Assembly (NCBI GenBank): GCA_910591455.2
Contig: OU342804.1
Span: 12,680,133-12,744,132 of the forward strand
Length of the DNA stretch: 64,000 nt
Direction of reading: 5' to 3'
From: Pholis gunnellus
Taxonomy: Eukaryota; Chordata; Actinopteri; Perciformes; Pholidae
The notes under the pieces were generated by a model. It ran no database searches and had not been told where the DNA came from. It saw only the letters and a program-made list of their open reading frames with translations. This document shows, one piece after another, positions 45,940 to 58,797 of the stretch (position 1 is the first letter of the stretch; every line of letters begins with the position of its first letter). Both the position numbers and the translations under genes were made by a program.

Positions 45940-46470
45940 AAGGCAAGGCAAGGCAAGTGTATTTGTATAGCACATTTCAACAACAAGGTAATTCAAAGTG
46001 CGTCACGTAAAACCATTAAAAGCATCAAAATATAAGGCAAAAGAAAAGGAGATTTAAAAACAATTAAGAACATTGATTGAAACATTAAAAACATTAAAAC
46101 ACTAAAAAGCAGTGTAAGAAATAAAATACAGTAGTAAAATGCAGAAATGCAGACAATTGATTAATATCCTTGAATGTGGTTTAATTAAAGGCAGCAGCAA
46201 ACAGAAAAGTCTTCAGTCTTGATTTAAAGGAGCTGAGGGTCTCAGCAGACCTGCAGCTTTCTGGGACTTTCTTCTGATATGTGGAGCAGAAAAACTGAAG
46301 GCTGCTTCCCCATGTTTAGTTCTGACTCTGGGAACAGAAAGTAGAGCGGTCCCAGACGACCTAAGGGGTCGGGATGGTTCATAAGGTAGCAGCAGATCAG
46401 AGATGTATTTTGGCCCGAAACCATTCAGTGCTTTATAAACCAACAGCAGGATTTTAAAGTCAATTCTAAT
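45940..46470 (-). mobile_element. 5'-truncated LINE (L2/Rex1-like) retrotransposon tail
   Basis: The copy lies on the minus strand. Its 3' end, at low coordinates, carries AGGCA units on the plus strand (45940-45957; TGCCT units in the element sense), next to a GTATTTGTATAGCACATTTC segment that is a familiar 3' terminus of fish LINEs. Upstream in the element sense is the end of the reverse-transcriptase reading frame (46181-46470). Sequence resembling the family stops near 46470, so only about 530 bp of several kb remain, the usual 5' truncation of target-primed reverse transcription. No clear target-site duplication was seen. Assignment to L2 rather than a related clade is from memory. Confidence 0.82.
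46181..46470 (-). pseudogene. C-terminal fragment of LINE reverse transcriptase ORF, frameshifted
   Basis: Read on the minus strand, the first part encodes the typical C-terminal motifs VYKALNG, PKYISDLL, YEPSRPLRSS, SVPRVRTKHGEAAFSF and APHI. After APHI (about 46262-46281) one base appears to be missing relative to the family. The continuation PESCRSAETLSSFKSRLK is found in another frame and ends at the stop codon at 46181-46183. In the original frame the reading ends early at 46213. The catalytic reverse-transcriptase core and the endonuclease lie upstream and are absent. The fragment cannot encode an active protein. Confidence 0.85.
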
Positions 46471-47620
46471 TTAATATATGTATTTTTTAAAAAAGAACAC
46501 ACACTTGTTGTCCTGAAAATAAACTCACGTGTACACCGTGAGCACGCTGTGACTGAAAAAAAAACTCCCTTAATTATTCACTGGTTGGTCCGTACGCCTG
46601 CAGGTTCTTTTATTCTCCACTACAAGGGCATGTAAATTTGTGATTCTCAGGACAGAGCAAAGACCAGCCTGAACACAAGTACAGCCCCCATTTGTTATCA
46701 AACATATGATCCAGTGTATAGTGTATGCTATCTATTTATACTGCAGCTTTAATTATCCAGTACTTCCTGCCTTTGATGTGCGATCAATCAGCTCCTACCT
46801 GATGCCAGGAGAGGCCTGCACATGTGCACCAGTGGCATGAAACCTCCTATTCCACCCCTACCTTCCCCCTTTCAGCCCTGTTGTTCTTATTGTTCTTTTC
46901 AGCTTTATAACACAGAACAGCGAGGATAGTACGAGTGGAAGCATCCAAAACCCCCTTCTTTAATACCAACCAGATTGACAGGACACATTAAATGTGAACC
47001 AGGGTGAACCACTGGCGTTATCCATCTTGCTGTCCGATGGGATTGTTCAAACACAATTTAATATTTTAAGTTAAGATTGTTACATTTATCTCTCACATAA
47101 TTGTCACAACAAGAAGTCAGTTATTTGTTAATGATTGATAGCTTACTATGCAGGACACAAATACAGGTGAACATTTCCAGCACCTCAACACGTACCATTT
47201 TTTTCTGTGTCCCAGCACATTTCAGAACATGCAGACGACTCAGAGAAAAAGCTCCAAGTCTTGTTTCCTGCACACAGCAGGTTTTCATTTACCAAACGAG
47301 GAGCGGAGCCAATGAGAAAATCAATAGCACAGATAAGCAGCCCCTCTGCCCTCAATGTGTGACGGTGAACCCGTATGGACACAGCAGGGAGCTGTGGCAG
47401 AACATGTCCCTTAAAGGAAAATATCCAGTCTCACTCAAATGTTTCTGCTCTTTTCTACTGAGCAAATATTCATACAGGGTTGCTGTAATTGTGTAATGAT
47501 AATTTAGTCCTTTAAATTACAGTAAAAACAGTGGGAGGGAGAAATAGCCAAAGAGAGGATGTGGAAGAGTGCATGCTAGCAGCTGTGAGTAAGTGAGTGA
47601 GTCTGCAGGTTTGTAGCTTA

Positions 47621-47633
47621 AGGTCAGAGGTCA
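47621..47633 (+). promoter_or_regulatory. Perfect DR1 nuclear-receptor element
   Basis: AGGTCA-G-AGGTCA: two exact consensus half-sites in direct repeat with one base between, the binding form used by RXR homodimers, PPAR-RXR, HNF4 and COUP-TF (NR2F). An exact 12-of-12 match is unlikely by chance in a given 64-kb window but not negligible. Occupancy and target gene are unknown. Confidence 0.5.
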
Positions 47634-49151
47634 CATGAAAAGCTGAAAAAAAAGGTGTATCAAAGAAAGCGAGGATGGAGAATGTATACATGTACAGTCT
47701 GATCCATCATAGTCCATGCTTAGGGGTTTCTGTGCAATATGTTCTCTATTACATAGCCCAGGTGATTTCTGTCTGTCTCTCCTCAGAACATGATCTCCTC
47801 CAGGCCACGGCCCGCGTCTTGTTAAAGCGGCACGGACCCGGCGTGGATTGAGTTTAAAAGTAATAAAGCAGCGGACCTGCTGGCTAGGTGAAAAACCCGC
47901 TATCGGATTCCTAAGAGCAACTTTCTTTTCATGTGCAGACTGCATTCAACGAAGCGTTTAATTCAACAAATCCATGGTTGTGATCCACCAGAAACAGAGC
48001 TGGGGTTAGTTCAATTTGTACCAAACGATCTCCACATGATCAAAGCGCGGCAAGCTCTCCCCAACATACTGCTTAAATTAGACTAACACCAAAGTCTTTG
48101 GCTCTTGGACAGTATTTGGAATGTCTTACCAGCAGAGAAATTCTTTCACACATATGGTTTCAATAGGCCCAAGATGCCAGCTTCACATCTTTAATGGGCT
48201 GACAGGGAACTTTGGTGCTAACTCTCTGACTCCCAAAAGTTCTTGGGCTGTCACCCGCAAAGCGGCGTTCATTCAAGTGTTTTTTTTCACTGTTCCTTCC
48301 CCTCCTATTACCAGGCACTGAAGAGGAGCGATTGTGCAGTGAAGGGAGAAAGGAGTTGCTCTCTCCCTCTCCTTGCTGCAAACGTCATCTCTTGCTGCGA
48401 AATTGTCACTTCACGGAGTGTGTGTCAACCACAGTAAGTCAGGCAGCCGTGCGGTCTTCTAGGAGCAACTAACCAAAGTTGCTGAGTTACTCCAACCAAA
48501 CCCTGTCCTTCTCCTCTTCTGCTTCCTCCTCCTCCTCTTCCACTTTCTTGCAGATAGAGCAGACATAGCAGAGCTCCACACTGTACTGTTTCCAGCCAAG
48601 TTTTCGTCAGTACAGACTACAGTCTGGGTTTGTGTGTGTACTCATCATGTGAATGCACATGTACTTCATTGTGTGCAGATAACTGGTGTGCAAGTTTGCC
48701 AGAGTGGGCAGAAACCCTTCCTTCTCCCTTTCCCTTGTCTACATCTGCAGGGCATGTGGAACACAAAAACACACAAACGCACCAGCAGGAGAAAACAGGG
48801 GTGCGGTTCGCGTGTGCCTGCTGGATATCGAGCAGTCCCTCAGCATGTTGTAAAAGCCTCTCTAATATCAGTGTTATAACCAGACCGGCTGTGCATAGCA
48901 GGATCCAGTTTTCTTGTCACCAAAGTTGGAGATATCACGCCTTGCACATGATTGTGACTTGTTTGGATCAGCGGATGTCACAGGCACTATAGATATAAAT
49001 GAGAAATCACACACACGCAGTCCCAGATACTTCAGGTTTCACAGCTGAATTGACTTAGGACTCTCAGGAGAGTTCAAAATGTGACATTTTCACTCAGCGT
49101 TTGCACTTTTGTTACAACAGACATAAAGAAAAGCAGAAAAGTAGAACCAGC

Positions 49152-49183
49152 GGGGGGTTGGTAGGTGGGTTGTGGGTTGGGGG
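49152..49183 (+). repeat. G-rich tract, weak quadruplex candidate
   Basis: Runs of G6, G3, G3 and G5 with loops of 9, 4 and 2 bases. The first loop exceeds the usual 7-base limit, so folding is less certain than at 11643-11679. Confidence 0.55.
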
Positions 49184-52100
49184 CGTCTCTCCAGGAGCAG
49201 ATTCAGACTTCTCAGCTCTATTTCTGTTCTAGCGCAATTAGTCTGTTCCCAGAAGACAAGGCTAAGGAGAGGCAATACATGAATACGTGCTTGCTGGCAT
49301 GTCAATCCGTGAGTTCTATATAGTGGGAGTTCCAAGTGTGTATGTGTGTGTTTTGTTTTTGCATTAGTTGTGGCATTAAATCATTTTTATTTAGTCATAT
49401 ATGCAGACTCTTCGGTTTGTGCGTGCCAGGAAGTGGCTCATACCAATATAATGTAAATATGTAGTGAAGAAAATATTTCCCTCATACGCTATATCAAAAA
49501 TGTCTACAGCACACTGAATACATATTGTGTTGATCAGCTACGGTCCAGCACAAGTCTTTATTAGCAAGAGTTTTCTGTGGTTATAAAGCTCAATAACAGG
49601 TTGTTATAGAGAGTGCACAATAGCAAATAAAATCTTTCTGCACTGCATTTTTTTCCCAACCTGGCATTGTCTCTATTGTGTTGTTTTCCATAAAGCGTGC
49701 ACTTTATTTTACCAGTATCACTTGCTTTTTATTTCGGTGGTACAGAAAAAAGGATCTTATTCCACTGCTGTGTTTATTGTTCAGTAAATCACGCAGTACA
49801 AGAACAGCAACCTAATGCTTAGAATGTAAAATACAACAGCTAATCGTGAAGTATTTATATGCATCACTCTCAGTGTGTAAATCCTTATTGCCAACTTCAA
49901 ATGATGCGGACGCTGGCAAAAGGTATTTTTTCATTGCAGTAATTTATGCATAAAGTGACTTTTGTCAGGCTGCAACAAAGCAACTTTGATAAATGCCCTT
50001 TAATTTATTGTCACGTATGTGAAATCAAAGTGAAACATTTACAGGCTGTGCACTGAGCCAGACCAGAGGAGGGGCCTCTCCGGTGAAAGTGGGTTGAATT
50101 TCTTGTGGAAACTTTGGCTCCCACCTCCTCTCAACCCCTCGGGGTTAATCAGAGGCATAAAGGTTACGATGTACATCTAGTGACTAACGACAATATGATG
50201 TGCAGGGAAACAACATGACAGTTTGCAGCCATTAACCTGCGAGCAAGACATAGTTCATTTTTTAGAGGAAGACAGGTCAAATTCAAAACAGGATGAGACT
50301 TATTTTTGAACATTGTGTTGGGAATTCTGACCAGCTGTCCCTTGAAAAAGATATGCTTAATTTTATGTTCCATTTCCTTAGCTGGACAGGAGGACTTTAC
50401 AACTTGAGACCAAAAGATCATTCAGTGAACTGTTGTGAGACAAGTTACTTTTAGACAGGTTGCGCCTGTGTTGTCACAGTCACAATCCAATTTCACTCCC
50501 CCCAACATGTATCAAGGCTGGATGACTTGCTTATAAGGAACTTCTTGAGAAGTGCACACCCTCTTGAAGAGAGAGAAAAGCTGGGCTACCACGCCAATTC
50601 ACAGACTGACCTGTGACGTGACCTCTTGCCTGTTTGCTGACATTTTCGCAATGGACACACTTGAATGAAAAATTTGGGGAGAAGAAAAAGAAGAAGAGAG
50701 GAGTAAGAAAAAAGGAGGGGGAAAGGGAGAATGCCTTTTTTCTGATGGATGAGGTCTTCTCCTGTTACATTTGGAGAGAACACAGCTGTGAGGAGCTGTT
50801 AAGTACACGCAAACAAGCCGTCTGCTTTAGACAAGCCTGCCGGGCACCCGGCCCCACATCCCACTTGTACAGCTCTGACACATGATCACAGCCAGACAAT
50901 ACATGTGGGAGCAGAGCGCGCTCCACTAAAAAGTGAGAAATATTTTCAACTAGAACAAAAAACAATCCCCTCTCAATACCGCTGGGACCCCTCTTGGTAT
51001 TAATTCATCTTGTTTCTCTTTGTCTTGTGCTGGTTTGTGTGCTGTTGGGGAGAGAGACGAGTGAAAGGAGAGAGTGGGGTTTGGTGGTTTAGTGACTAGA
51101 AAATAGGTTAGGAATGGGGAGAAATGTAAAGAACATCTGCTACCGTGACGGTGTCACACTTTGTCTAATGTGTTCTGAATAGGCACGGCTGTCCCAAGTT
51201 GTGTGAAGGGAAATCTTTCTGATCCATATGCTGATTAAGGGAATTAATGTGGGATTTTTTTTTTCTTTTAAGCAATGCCCACTATTACTCGATGGAAGCA
51301 TTCCCTTTTGTTGCGGTCGCAATAAAGTGCAAATTATTATATCAAGTGACAGAAAAACACAATTGTTTTTTTTATTTTTGACACATGCTATTTGAATTTG
51401 CTATGACACAATTAGAGCTATACTTTTAATAATAATTGTTATCCTATATGTTGCATTGTGTGACAGCCATCTTTGCATAAAAAGCAGGGGATCATTTGAG
51501 AAATCAGTTGCATATGTCACAACGATCACATGTTCCCCATATGAGCTTTCTCTACAGTGTCTCATACCCTCCCAGACACTTTGGGCTCAATAAGTTGCAA
51601 TTGCATGGGACACATGTGACCGTCATCTCAACAGTGACTAGAGGCGGCCACATTAGTCAACATGTCCCCATGCGAGGAACTGGAAGTGATGTGATCTTGA
51701 TACTTGTGGCCAACCACAAATAAGCTGACAAAGTTTTTTAAACTTTTGCACACTTCCAATCGACAAGTAGTGTAAAGTGGTTTGGGTCAGGAGTCTATTG
51801 TAGTGTTAGGGACATGTGGCATTGCGTTAAACTGAGTCATGCTCGTGATTCAAAGGATAAAGGAGATGGTTTGCTGACAGATGGGTTGTGTGGTGAAATC
51901 TGGATCCAAAAGACAAACCCTGTTCTTTGTCAGATTTTTAGGAGTAATCCATGAGTGTTTGTGAGTGAAACTTAAAACTGTTTGGGTAATAGGGAAATTG
52001 GTTCTTTGTGTGTCAGTGTGTGTGTCTTATGGGTAGCGCTGATAAAGCATTCATCACTGCAGCGCCACAGCTGGTTGTGTTTTGGGTATGTGCACCTTTC

Positions 52101-52214
52101 TCTCTCACTCAGTCTAAACTGTGAACTTCAAATGACTTCTGCTGTGTAATGTGCTAGCACTATTGTCGCCACAGTGCTCATTATATATAAGGACACAACA
52201 GGCGTCTGGTAGGG

Positions 52215-52218
<4 letters not shown>

Positions 52219-52268
<50 letters not shown>
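52219..52268. repeat. (GT)n microsatellite
   Basis: Fifty bases of uninterrupted GT dinucleotide. Confidence 0.97.
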
Positions 52269-52270
<2 letters not shown>

Positions 52271-55200
52271 CTATGTGAGAACTAGTGCAGCAAAGAGAGC
52301 AGGAGATATTTGATATAGACATTATTGATACAACTACTATTTGTATCATAGATGCTACAACTCTCCCATTTTGGTTGAACAAAAAATTACCTCTCATCAG
52401 ACTGCCAAAGGTCAGTGTGTGCTCCTGGGAAAGGTCATGCTAAGTCTCAGCTCTTACACTACGCAGTATTTGTTGCGCAGCACCAGGATCTCTTTGTTAA
52501 CTAACCTGCATAGTAATGGACCTCTCATCATGCTATTTGTAGAGCTGAGGTAGGAGACGTCTCCGTAAGAAGAGGACACACACAGTGAGGACAAGCCGCT
52601 GTCAGCAGCTCCAGGTCCAGGTCGCAGGATACACTATTGTTAAGTGTCTCCATTTATCACAAGGCTCAGGTTAAAGAGCAACCCTACTTCCTGTATCCCA
52701 GCACTTCACACTCAGCTGAGCTGTTCTGCAGAACCATCACAAACAAAGGCAACCTTTGCACAGCAAAGACTGGGGCTCCAAAAAGAAAATAAATAGAGGG
52801 ATGAAATACTTTGTGGGCCAACTACTGGAGGAAATATATTTATATCAGTAGCGCCCGCAGTTATTTTTCCACAATGTCTGCTGCTAACAGCAGCTACGTG
52901 CTGTTTTGGCTGCTGCCTGAGAGGTTAGGTTGATGAAGGAAATCCAGGTGAAGAATCTCTCCCGCTCTGATGGAGTCACGCCGCTGGCTGCCTCCTGATA
53001 TGACAGCAACAAGTCCAGCCTTCTTGGCAGTGTCTGTGCGGCCAAACAGACCTGTCACAATTTCTTCATACATGGAAACACAAAAACACTCCTGCTAAGG
53101 TTCTGGTGTATAAGCATTATGAGGGGTCATTGAAGATATTTACCCATATCAATTGTAACTAATATATTTCCAATAACAATAATACTTGAGCTCTTCAAAA
53201 TGTCTGTTAGCTAGGAAATATGCTTAAATTAAATTTCCCAAGGAAAAGACAGTGTATAGATGAGTTTACACTTCTCTAAATAACCTGTTTGTTTATCCCT
53301 CCTTCATTTTGAAGGTGCAGCGCTTACACCAGGCTCAAGTAAAACACTAAACCATACCTGTTTTCATCAAAATGATAAAATGCACACAAAATTCCTTAAT
53401 GATGTTGGAGATGGATAGTAAGTCTATATTACTTATGGTCTGTGCATGTGTACAGCTTTGTTGACTCCCAGTAATTCTACATCTGTTTTCAGGCTCAGGG
53501 AGAGTTTTGTTCCACTCCACATCTCATTAGTCATCTTGTCTTTAACTCTCCGTGAGCTCTGCAGAGCAGATTACCCTGAATGAGGTTTTACTCTCTGTGT
53601 CTCTCTCTCTCTCTTTGTCAGCATCTCGGTATCTCTCTTTCTGTATGCTTATCCATGCATGCTGATGTGTGTTTAGACGAGGCTTGTGCTGCTATGACAT
53701 ACTTCTATTTGGAATAATTACGGGTTGATTTTATTTGACAAAACTTTTTTTTCCCTCTCTCTCCAGTCACTTGAAAGAAAACAACAGTGCCTCGTTCTCC
53801 AGATATTAATTTGGCTTAATTTAATTTGGAAAACATCTCCTGCAAGTTTCCTTGGCACAACCTTTGAAGTGACAATATGAAATAATAAACCCTATTAAAT
53901 ATAAATCACAGGGGCGATGTCAGCGTTGCTATGAATCCTATTTGATATCCGAGAGGGAACACATGTGATCACTCTCTTTTTCATTTTTCCCCTCCTTCTA
54001 TCCCACTATTTCACCTTTAATTGAATACGTTTCTGTTGTTGTTGCCAACCAATCCACCCCCCCCACTCTACTTCCTCAAGCACGTAATGCATGCAGTAAA
54101 TAATTCAAATGAAATTAATTTTACAGCACCTTGTTTCCACTAAGCATGCCAACATCTGTTGTCGAGTCACAAGTTTACATTGTTGGTCATTACTTTCCAC
54201 AATGAGCAAAATGTTTTATTAAAGCCCCGTGGGAGTCCCTCTTGGATCAGGCAGAGACGGCGGTGCTACTGACTGAACCCTCCCTGAACTCTGACAATCA
54301 AAGATTGGCTGCAGCTCTATTGGGGCTTGACTACTGTCTCGCTTCCCACAGCGGGCTGGGACTTAATGTGATTGAGGTATTGGACAGACTCAGTCCTTCA
54401 GGAAATCGCTGACCATAATGTAACAGAGCTTTGCTGACTTTTGAAGTGACGTAGTGCTTTTGTTCCGCACAACAGAGTAAATCTCACCCTGCTGTTGTTT
54501 CACAAAGGCCCATTACACAGTGGATATATAAATAGGCCTTTTATTCTGTTGCTTCTAATTACCATAGTGCAAATACTAACGGCACAATATGAAATGATAA
54601 TCCTCAAGTTAAATCATCAACCATTTTATCTACTGTCAACACACAACATGCTGTACACATTATATTGCATTTTAATTATGTTTTCCACACTGTTTGAATC
54701 ACTATTTGGGTTCAATATTAAAGGAGTGTTTGGTGAGGTTAATGATATTTATTGTGGAAGAGGGAAGGACCGGCATGTACGTATGTAAATATAATATGTT
54801 AAAAATATGTGTGTGCACATCCCACTGTATAGGAGGGGGAGCAGAGTCAGATAGAACACCTCCTTCACTTGCGGCAGGGAGAGCTAGCTCAGGAAGTAAG
54901 CTGTTTATTTGAATTGGTCCACATTTAAACAGCTCTGCACTCACAGCCCTTCAAAGAAAGGCACATTGTGTATTCATCAATTTTAGTACTCATGGGGAGA
55001 GAAAAAATAAGCAGACTGCTATACATAAATCATTAAGACACAATCAAAAGCAAACACGAGATATATAGAGAGATGTACACAGGCTGTGGGTTGAGTTGAG
55101 AATGTGGTCTCTAAACCTCAAACCAACGTTGCAATGGTGGTTATATTAGTTACTGTTGGAAAATGGGCTTCAAACACTAAAGTCTCCACAGACTGGGGCT

Positions 55201-57244
55201 TTAACAGGGCAGAAGAACAGGGGGAGAGATGGGCTGTGGGTGTTTCTGGAAGCACCTTTCCTCTGTAGATTTGGCTGTAAAATGTGAGGGGACCCAGGAC
55301 ACACCCCAGAGGAGCTCTGAAGTGGTTGTAGCCACCAAGGGGCCCTGATAGCCCTGCTGCTTCTGTGCTCCATCAGCCCCCGAGCAGGTGACAGCGACTC
55401 GTCCATACTCTGGGCCTCTGCCAGTAACAGATGTGCTTAGTCAAATGACTAATTGAAAACCTAAAACAAAATCAGCAGCTTGGCTATTTGGCCTGCATAA
55501 TAACGGGCCCGTGCTGATAAAGGGAGTGGGAGAAAACACACACACCCCTCTCATCAACGGCGCCATTAACAATCATGAGCAAAGATGAAAACAACGCTTG
55601 GTTTATTCGGCAAATGAAAGCACATAACTAGATGCTGTCCCTGGAGTCCATTTCCAATTTTAATAATACATCAAGGAGCATAGCCGCAGCAAATGCTAGT
55701 ATGTTGAGAGCCAAAGCATAGCAAACTACTTACAGCTCCAGCATCGGGAGACAACTCCCAGAGCTAAGAATTTAGCACATGCGTAAAGGTACACAACTTG
55801 ATAGCTATTAGCTAAATTAAAAGAGCCATTACCAGAGTAGTGTGTGGAATCACTTGACAGTTAAATGCTACAAACCAAAATTTTCCATTTCAGAATATTG
55901 TTTTTTTGTTTTTTACCCCACCTCATCTATTTCCATCTTCCTTGTGAAAAGCATGCAGCCTGAGCTTGCCTCAAATTATGTACATGAATAATAAAATACC
56001 TTCTAATTAAAAACTGTTGTTAAATATGCAAAAATCTAATGATAATGAGATTGTGCAATACCTTGGAGTAAAGCATATTATAAATTAGTTAGAAGTGCAA
56101 GTCGGCTTGACCCAAACATTGCATTTTGAAGGCTACTTGCAATATTATGTCTGGGGCATATGGAGTGGGTGTTCAGTAAACCGTATTTTGGTCTGTCTCA
56201 AAATGGTTTGTGTACATACATGCGCACATATGTCAGTGCATGTGTGTGTCTGGTAATGTGTTTGTGTATACGTTAGCATATGAGTCTGGGTATTAGTGGG
56301 GGGTTAAATATATGTATGTATGCAAATGCACATAGTGTCTGCCTCACTGATTCTTCAGGGGAAATGTCGCCAGTAAAGCAACCTGAGATAAAGCATGAGG
56401 ATGTGTTCTTTTTTTTATTTTTTATATCTATTATTTCATGGTTTGGATGGCAAAAATGTTTATATCATTAGTACGTTTTAAATTTCTGTCTAAAACACAA
56501 TTAAGGAATGAAAAAGCCCATTCTTCTACAAGACTATGGAAAGCTGCCATAACCACATGGTGAGAAAACAGCAGTGGGTACTGCAGATGAAACGCTTTGA
56601 ATCATGATGATATTTTTTGTTTATATATTTCTATTATAACAAATACTACTAATAATAAAACAACTGCAGGTGATGTCTTGATAGTGTTGTATTGTCAAAG
56701 TGGCTGTGGGTTATTTTAGATGTATTTGATTTTATCTAATTTTTATTTGATGTGGCAGCTCAGCAAATCAATCATCACACCACCAAACAAACCTCAGTCT
56801 TATTCCCTCTGCTTGCTTTGTGTTTGCTTCACATCATCAATCATAGCAGTTGTTACTGTTGTCCTCTGATTGAGTTGTCTTCACAGCTATAAGTGACAAA
56901 ACCTTTATGTCCGCAGCTGCAGTAAATAAAAATAGAATTCCTCAACAAACATGTACATGATGTTTTGAAGAGGTGAGCGGCAATTCAAGAAATGAGCACT
57001 GTCAGGTTGCAAACAAACATGTGTGGATCCGTAAAAACAGCAATGATGGGAGAAAAAGTGCACATTTTATGTTGGCTTATTGTTATTCTGCTACTTGCAG
57101 TCATGTCCAATTTGGTTTTCCTGTGAATTAAATAATAATTTGTCTTTGTAGAGAATATTTACACAGGTTTAGTGAATATAGTAAAAAGAACAGACATTAT
57201 TTAAGGTAGTTGTAGACAACAGGGGATTATGCAGACATTTGGGT
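52269..57244. other. Unique non-coding stretch (5 kb), no gene seen
   Basis: No gene recognised. Short CT-rich runs at 53590-53615, a strong lone acceptor-like signal (TTTTTTTTCCCTCTCTCTCCAG, ending 53766) with no donor nearby, a candidate regulatory block at 53880-54440, and non-repetitive AT-rich sequence around 55470-56110 that may also be regulatory. Confidence 0.55.
53880..54440. promoter_or_regulatory. Candidate regulatory block
   Basis: Non-repetitive block with TGAAATAATAAACCCTATTAAAT near 53877, CATGCAGTAAATAATTC and GAAATTAATTTTACAGC near 54090-54127, CCACAATGAGC near 54197 (SOX-type), TTTTATTAAAGCCCCG near 54214 and ACAATCAAAGATTGG near 54294, where CAATCAAAG is a strong TCF/LEF-type core. 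Mixed GC-rich and AT-rich segments. Function is inferred from motifs. Confidence 0.28.
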
Positions 57245-57266
57245 ACACACACACACACACACACAC
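57245..57266. repeat. (AC)n microsatellite
   Basis: Twenty-two bases of AC dinucleotide. Confidence 0.95.
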
Positions 57267-57339
57267 TCTTCGTAGGCATACATTTATTGTATTAAGATTC
57301 ATTATTGAATCATATTTATGGAGATGAGAGTTGCAAGTC

Positions 57340-57800
57340 AATTGGAGGCAATCATATTCCTTAGCTTTATAATTTCACTTGACACATGCAGAATAGAGCC
57401 TGTATTTAATATTCAGCAAAATAAGACTTCACTCTGATTGAAAGGTTTGCACTGCACATTGTCAAACATGATTGCTCCATTCTGGGCCAGCCAGCACCGG
57501 GAACAATGTGCATATTTCACTTCCAGTCAATAGGCTTCCGCCATGTTTATTAAAATTTTAACAGGACTCTGGGCTTCACAGGTTCATCAGCTATTCAAAG
57601 CTACCGAACGCTCCCCCCTCCCCGACCTTCTTGGCATCCGGCGCATGCTGCACGTTTAAGATGACTTTCAACCGAGTCTTTATTGCCAAATAAATAGCAG
57701 CATGTGACGCGATCCATCACACATTATAATCCTGATTGTTTTTATGTTCAAACCATAAACAAATACTTGATTATGAGCAAAGGGAATAAATCAGGTGCCA
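57340..57800. promoter_or_regulatory. Candidate regulatory block with FOX-type site
   Basis: ATAAACAAATA at 57755-57765 is a strong forkhead (FOX) consensus. The block also has GGGAACAATGTGC near 57499 (SOX-type), CATGTTTATTAAAATTTTAAC near 57542, TTTATTGCCAAATAAATAGC near 57679 and TTGATTATGAGC near 57767, around a GC-rich centre (CCGGCGCATGCTGCACG near 57638). Non-repetitive. One of the better enhancer candidates by composition. Confidence 0.32.
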
Positions 57801-58778
57801 TTATATGAGAAGGCTATTCAGCCAGTGAAACAGTCCTTTAGATTAACGAAGCAAGCGCCTTATACACGCACACGTCCACGAACATGCACACTCAGACAAA
57901 CATACTTTAAGTTGAGAAGGCCACCAATAATAGTTACGACCAGAAGAGCTATGATTCCATTGATGTAAAGGTATAGTTCTTTAATGAAAAATAGAGTACA
58001 TCAAAGAACAGTGGTAAAACTTGTCGCTTGAATGCAAACAAGACAGACGTTCACTAAAATCTCTATATGTAAAGTGTTTATGCCACGCCTAACCTCCTTG
58101 TTTTCATCGGGGGAATGATTGCGGCTTTCTTTAGTTATTCATTATTGTCCTCTCACAGTTGTTCAAGTGTCTTGGTTTGACTTATCAAACGAGGTAAACA
58201 CACCATTGATGTAAAAACTTGACACAACAATGTGGTGACGTCAAACGGGCTCATCCAGAGTCAACTGTGAGACTAGAGGCCCCTTTGATGTCAGAAATGC
58301 AAGCCAGTGTGGAAAACAACAGCCTTTTGGTGAGGCAGGATGAAATGCTTGCATGTGCATGTACTGTATATGTATAGAGGTATGTTGTGTATGTGGGTGT
58401 GTAGGTGAGAGCAAGACAAAGGGAAAGAAAGAGGGGAATCTGTGTTCCTCTGTGACTGAGAGAGTGTGAGTGAAATTGGATGTGGGTATGCACGCATGAA
58501 ACTCATTTTATCCAGCTCTCAACTTACATCCTTCATCCAGCGGATGAAGTGAGTGAGAAAGTGGCAGTTCTTTGGCAAATAAAATCGGGTTCATGCAAAG
58601 CCAGTATTAATTTGGCTTTTCCGTTGGAATGAAATGTTTTTGTTTTGGGAGGAAATTGCCCTGAGCAGTAATGAATTTCCCCCCTCTGTGCTGTGTGGCA
58701 CCACAATTTAACAGAGCGATAGATCACATAGGCTGACGATTTGAGTGTGCATATATTCTAATAGAAAGCTGATAAATA

Positions 58779-58797
58779 TTAAATGTTCAACATTTAA
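58779..58797. repeat. Short palindrome, 9-bp arms, 1-nt centre
   Basis: TTAAATGTT-C-AACATTTAA. AT-rich and short, so it may be chance, but it shares the single-C centre of the 41-bp palindrome at 9400-9440. Confidence 0.75.

Larger units (their letters stand above)
46471..52218. other. Unique non-coding stretch (5.7 kb), no gene seen
   Basis: No gene recognised. Contains a perfect DR1 nuclear-receptor site (47621-47633), a GC-rich patch near 47800-47850, a strong lone splice-acceptor-like signal ending at 48553, a G-rich tract at 49152-49183 and a GA-rich patch at 50680-50730. A possible regulatory block lies around 49870-50170 (TTTAATTTATTGTCACG, GGGGTTAATCAGAGGC). The rest is plain unique DNA. 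Confidence 0.55.

Noticed and set aside
57485..57510. CCAGCACCGGGAACAATG, resembling an RE1/REST site
   Set aside because: The left half-site is good but the right half (GGACAGC) has several mismatches at the required spacing.
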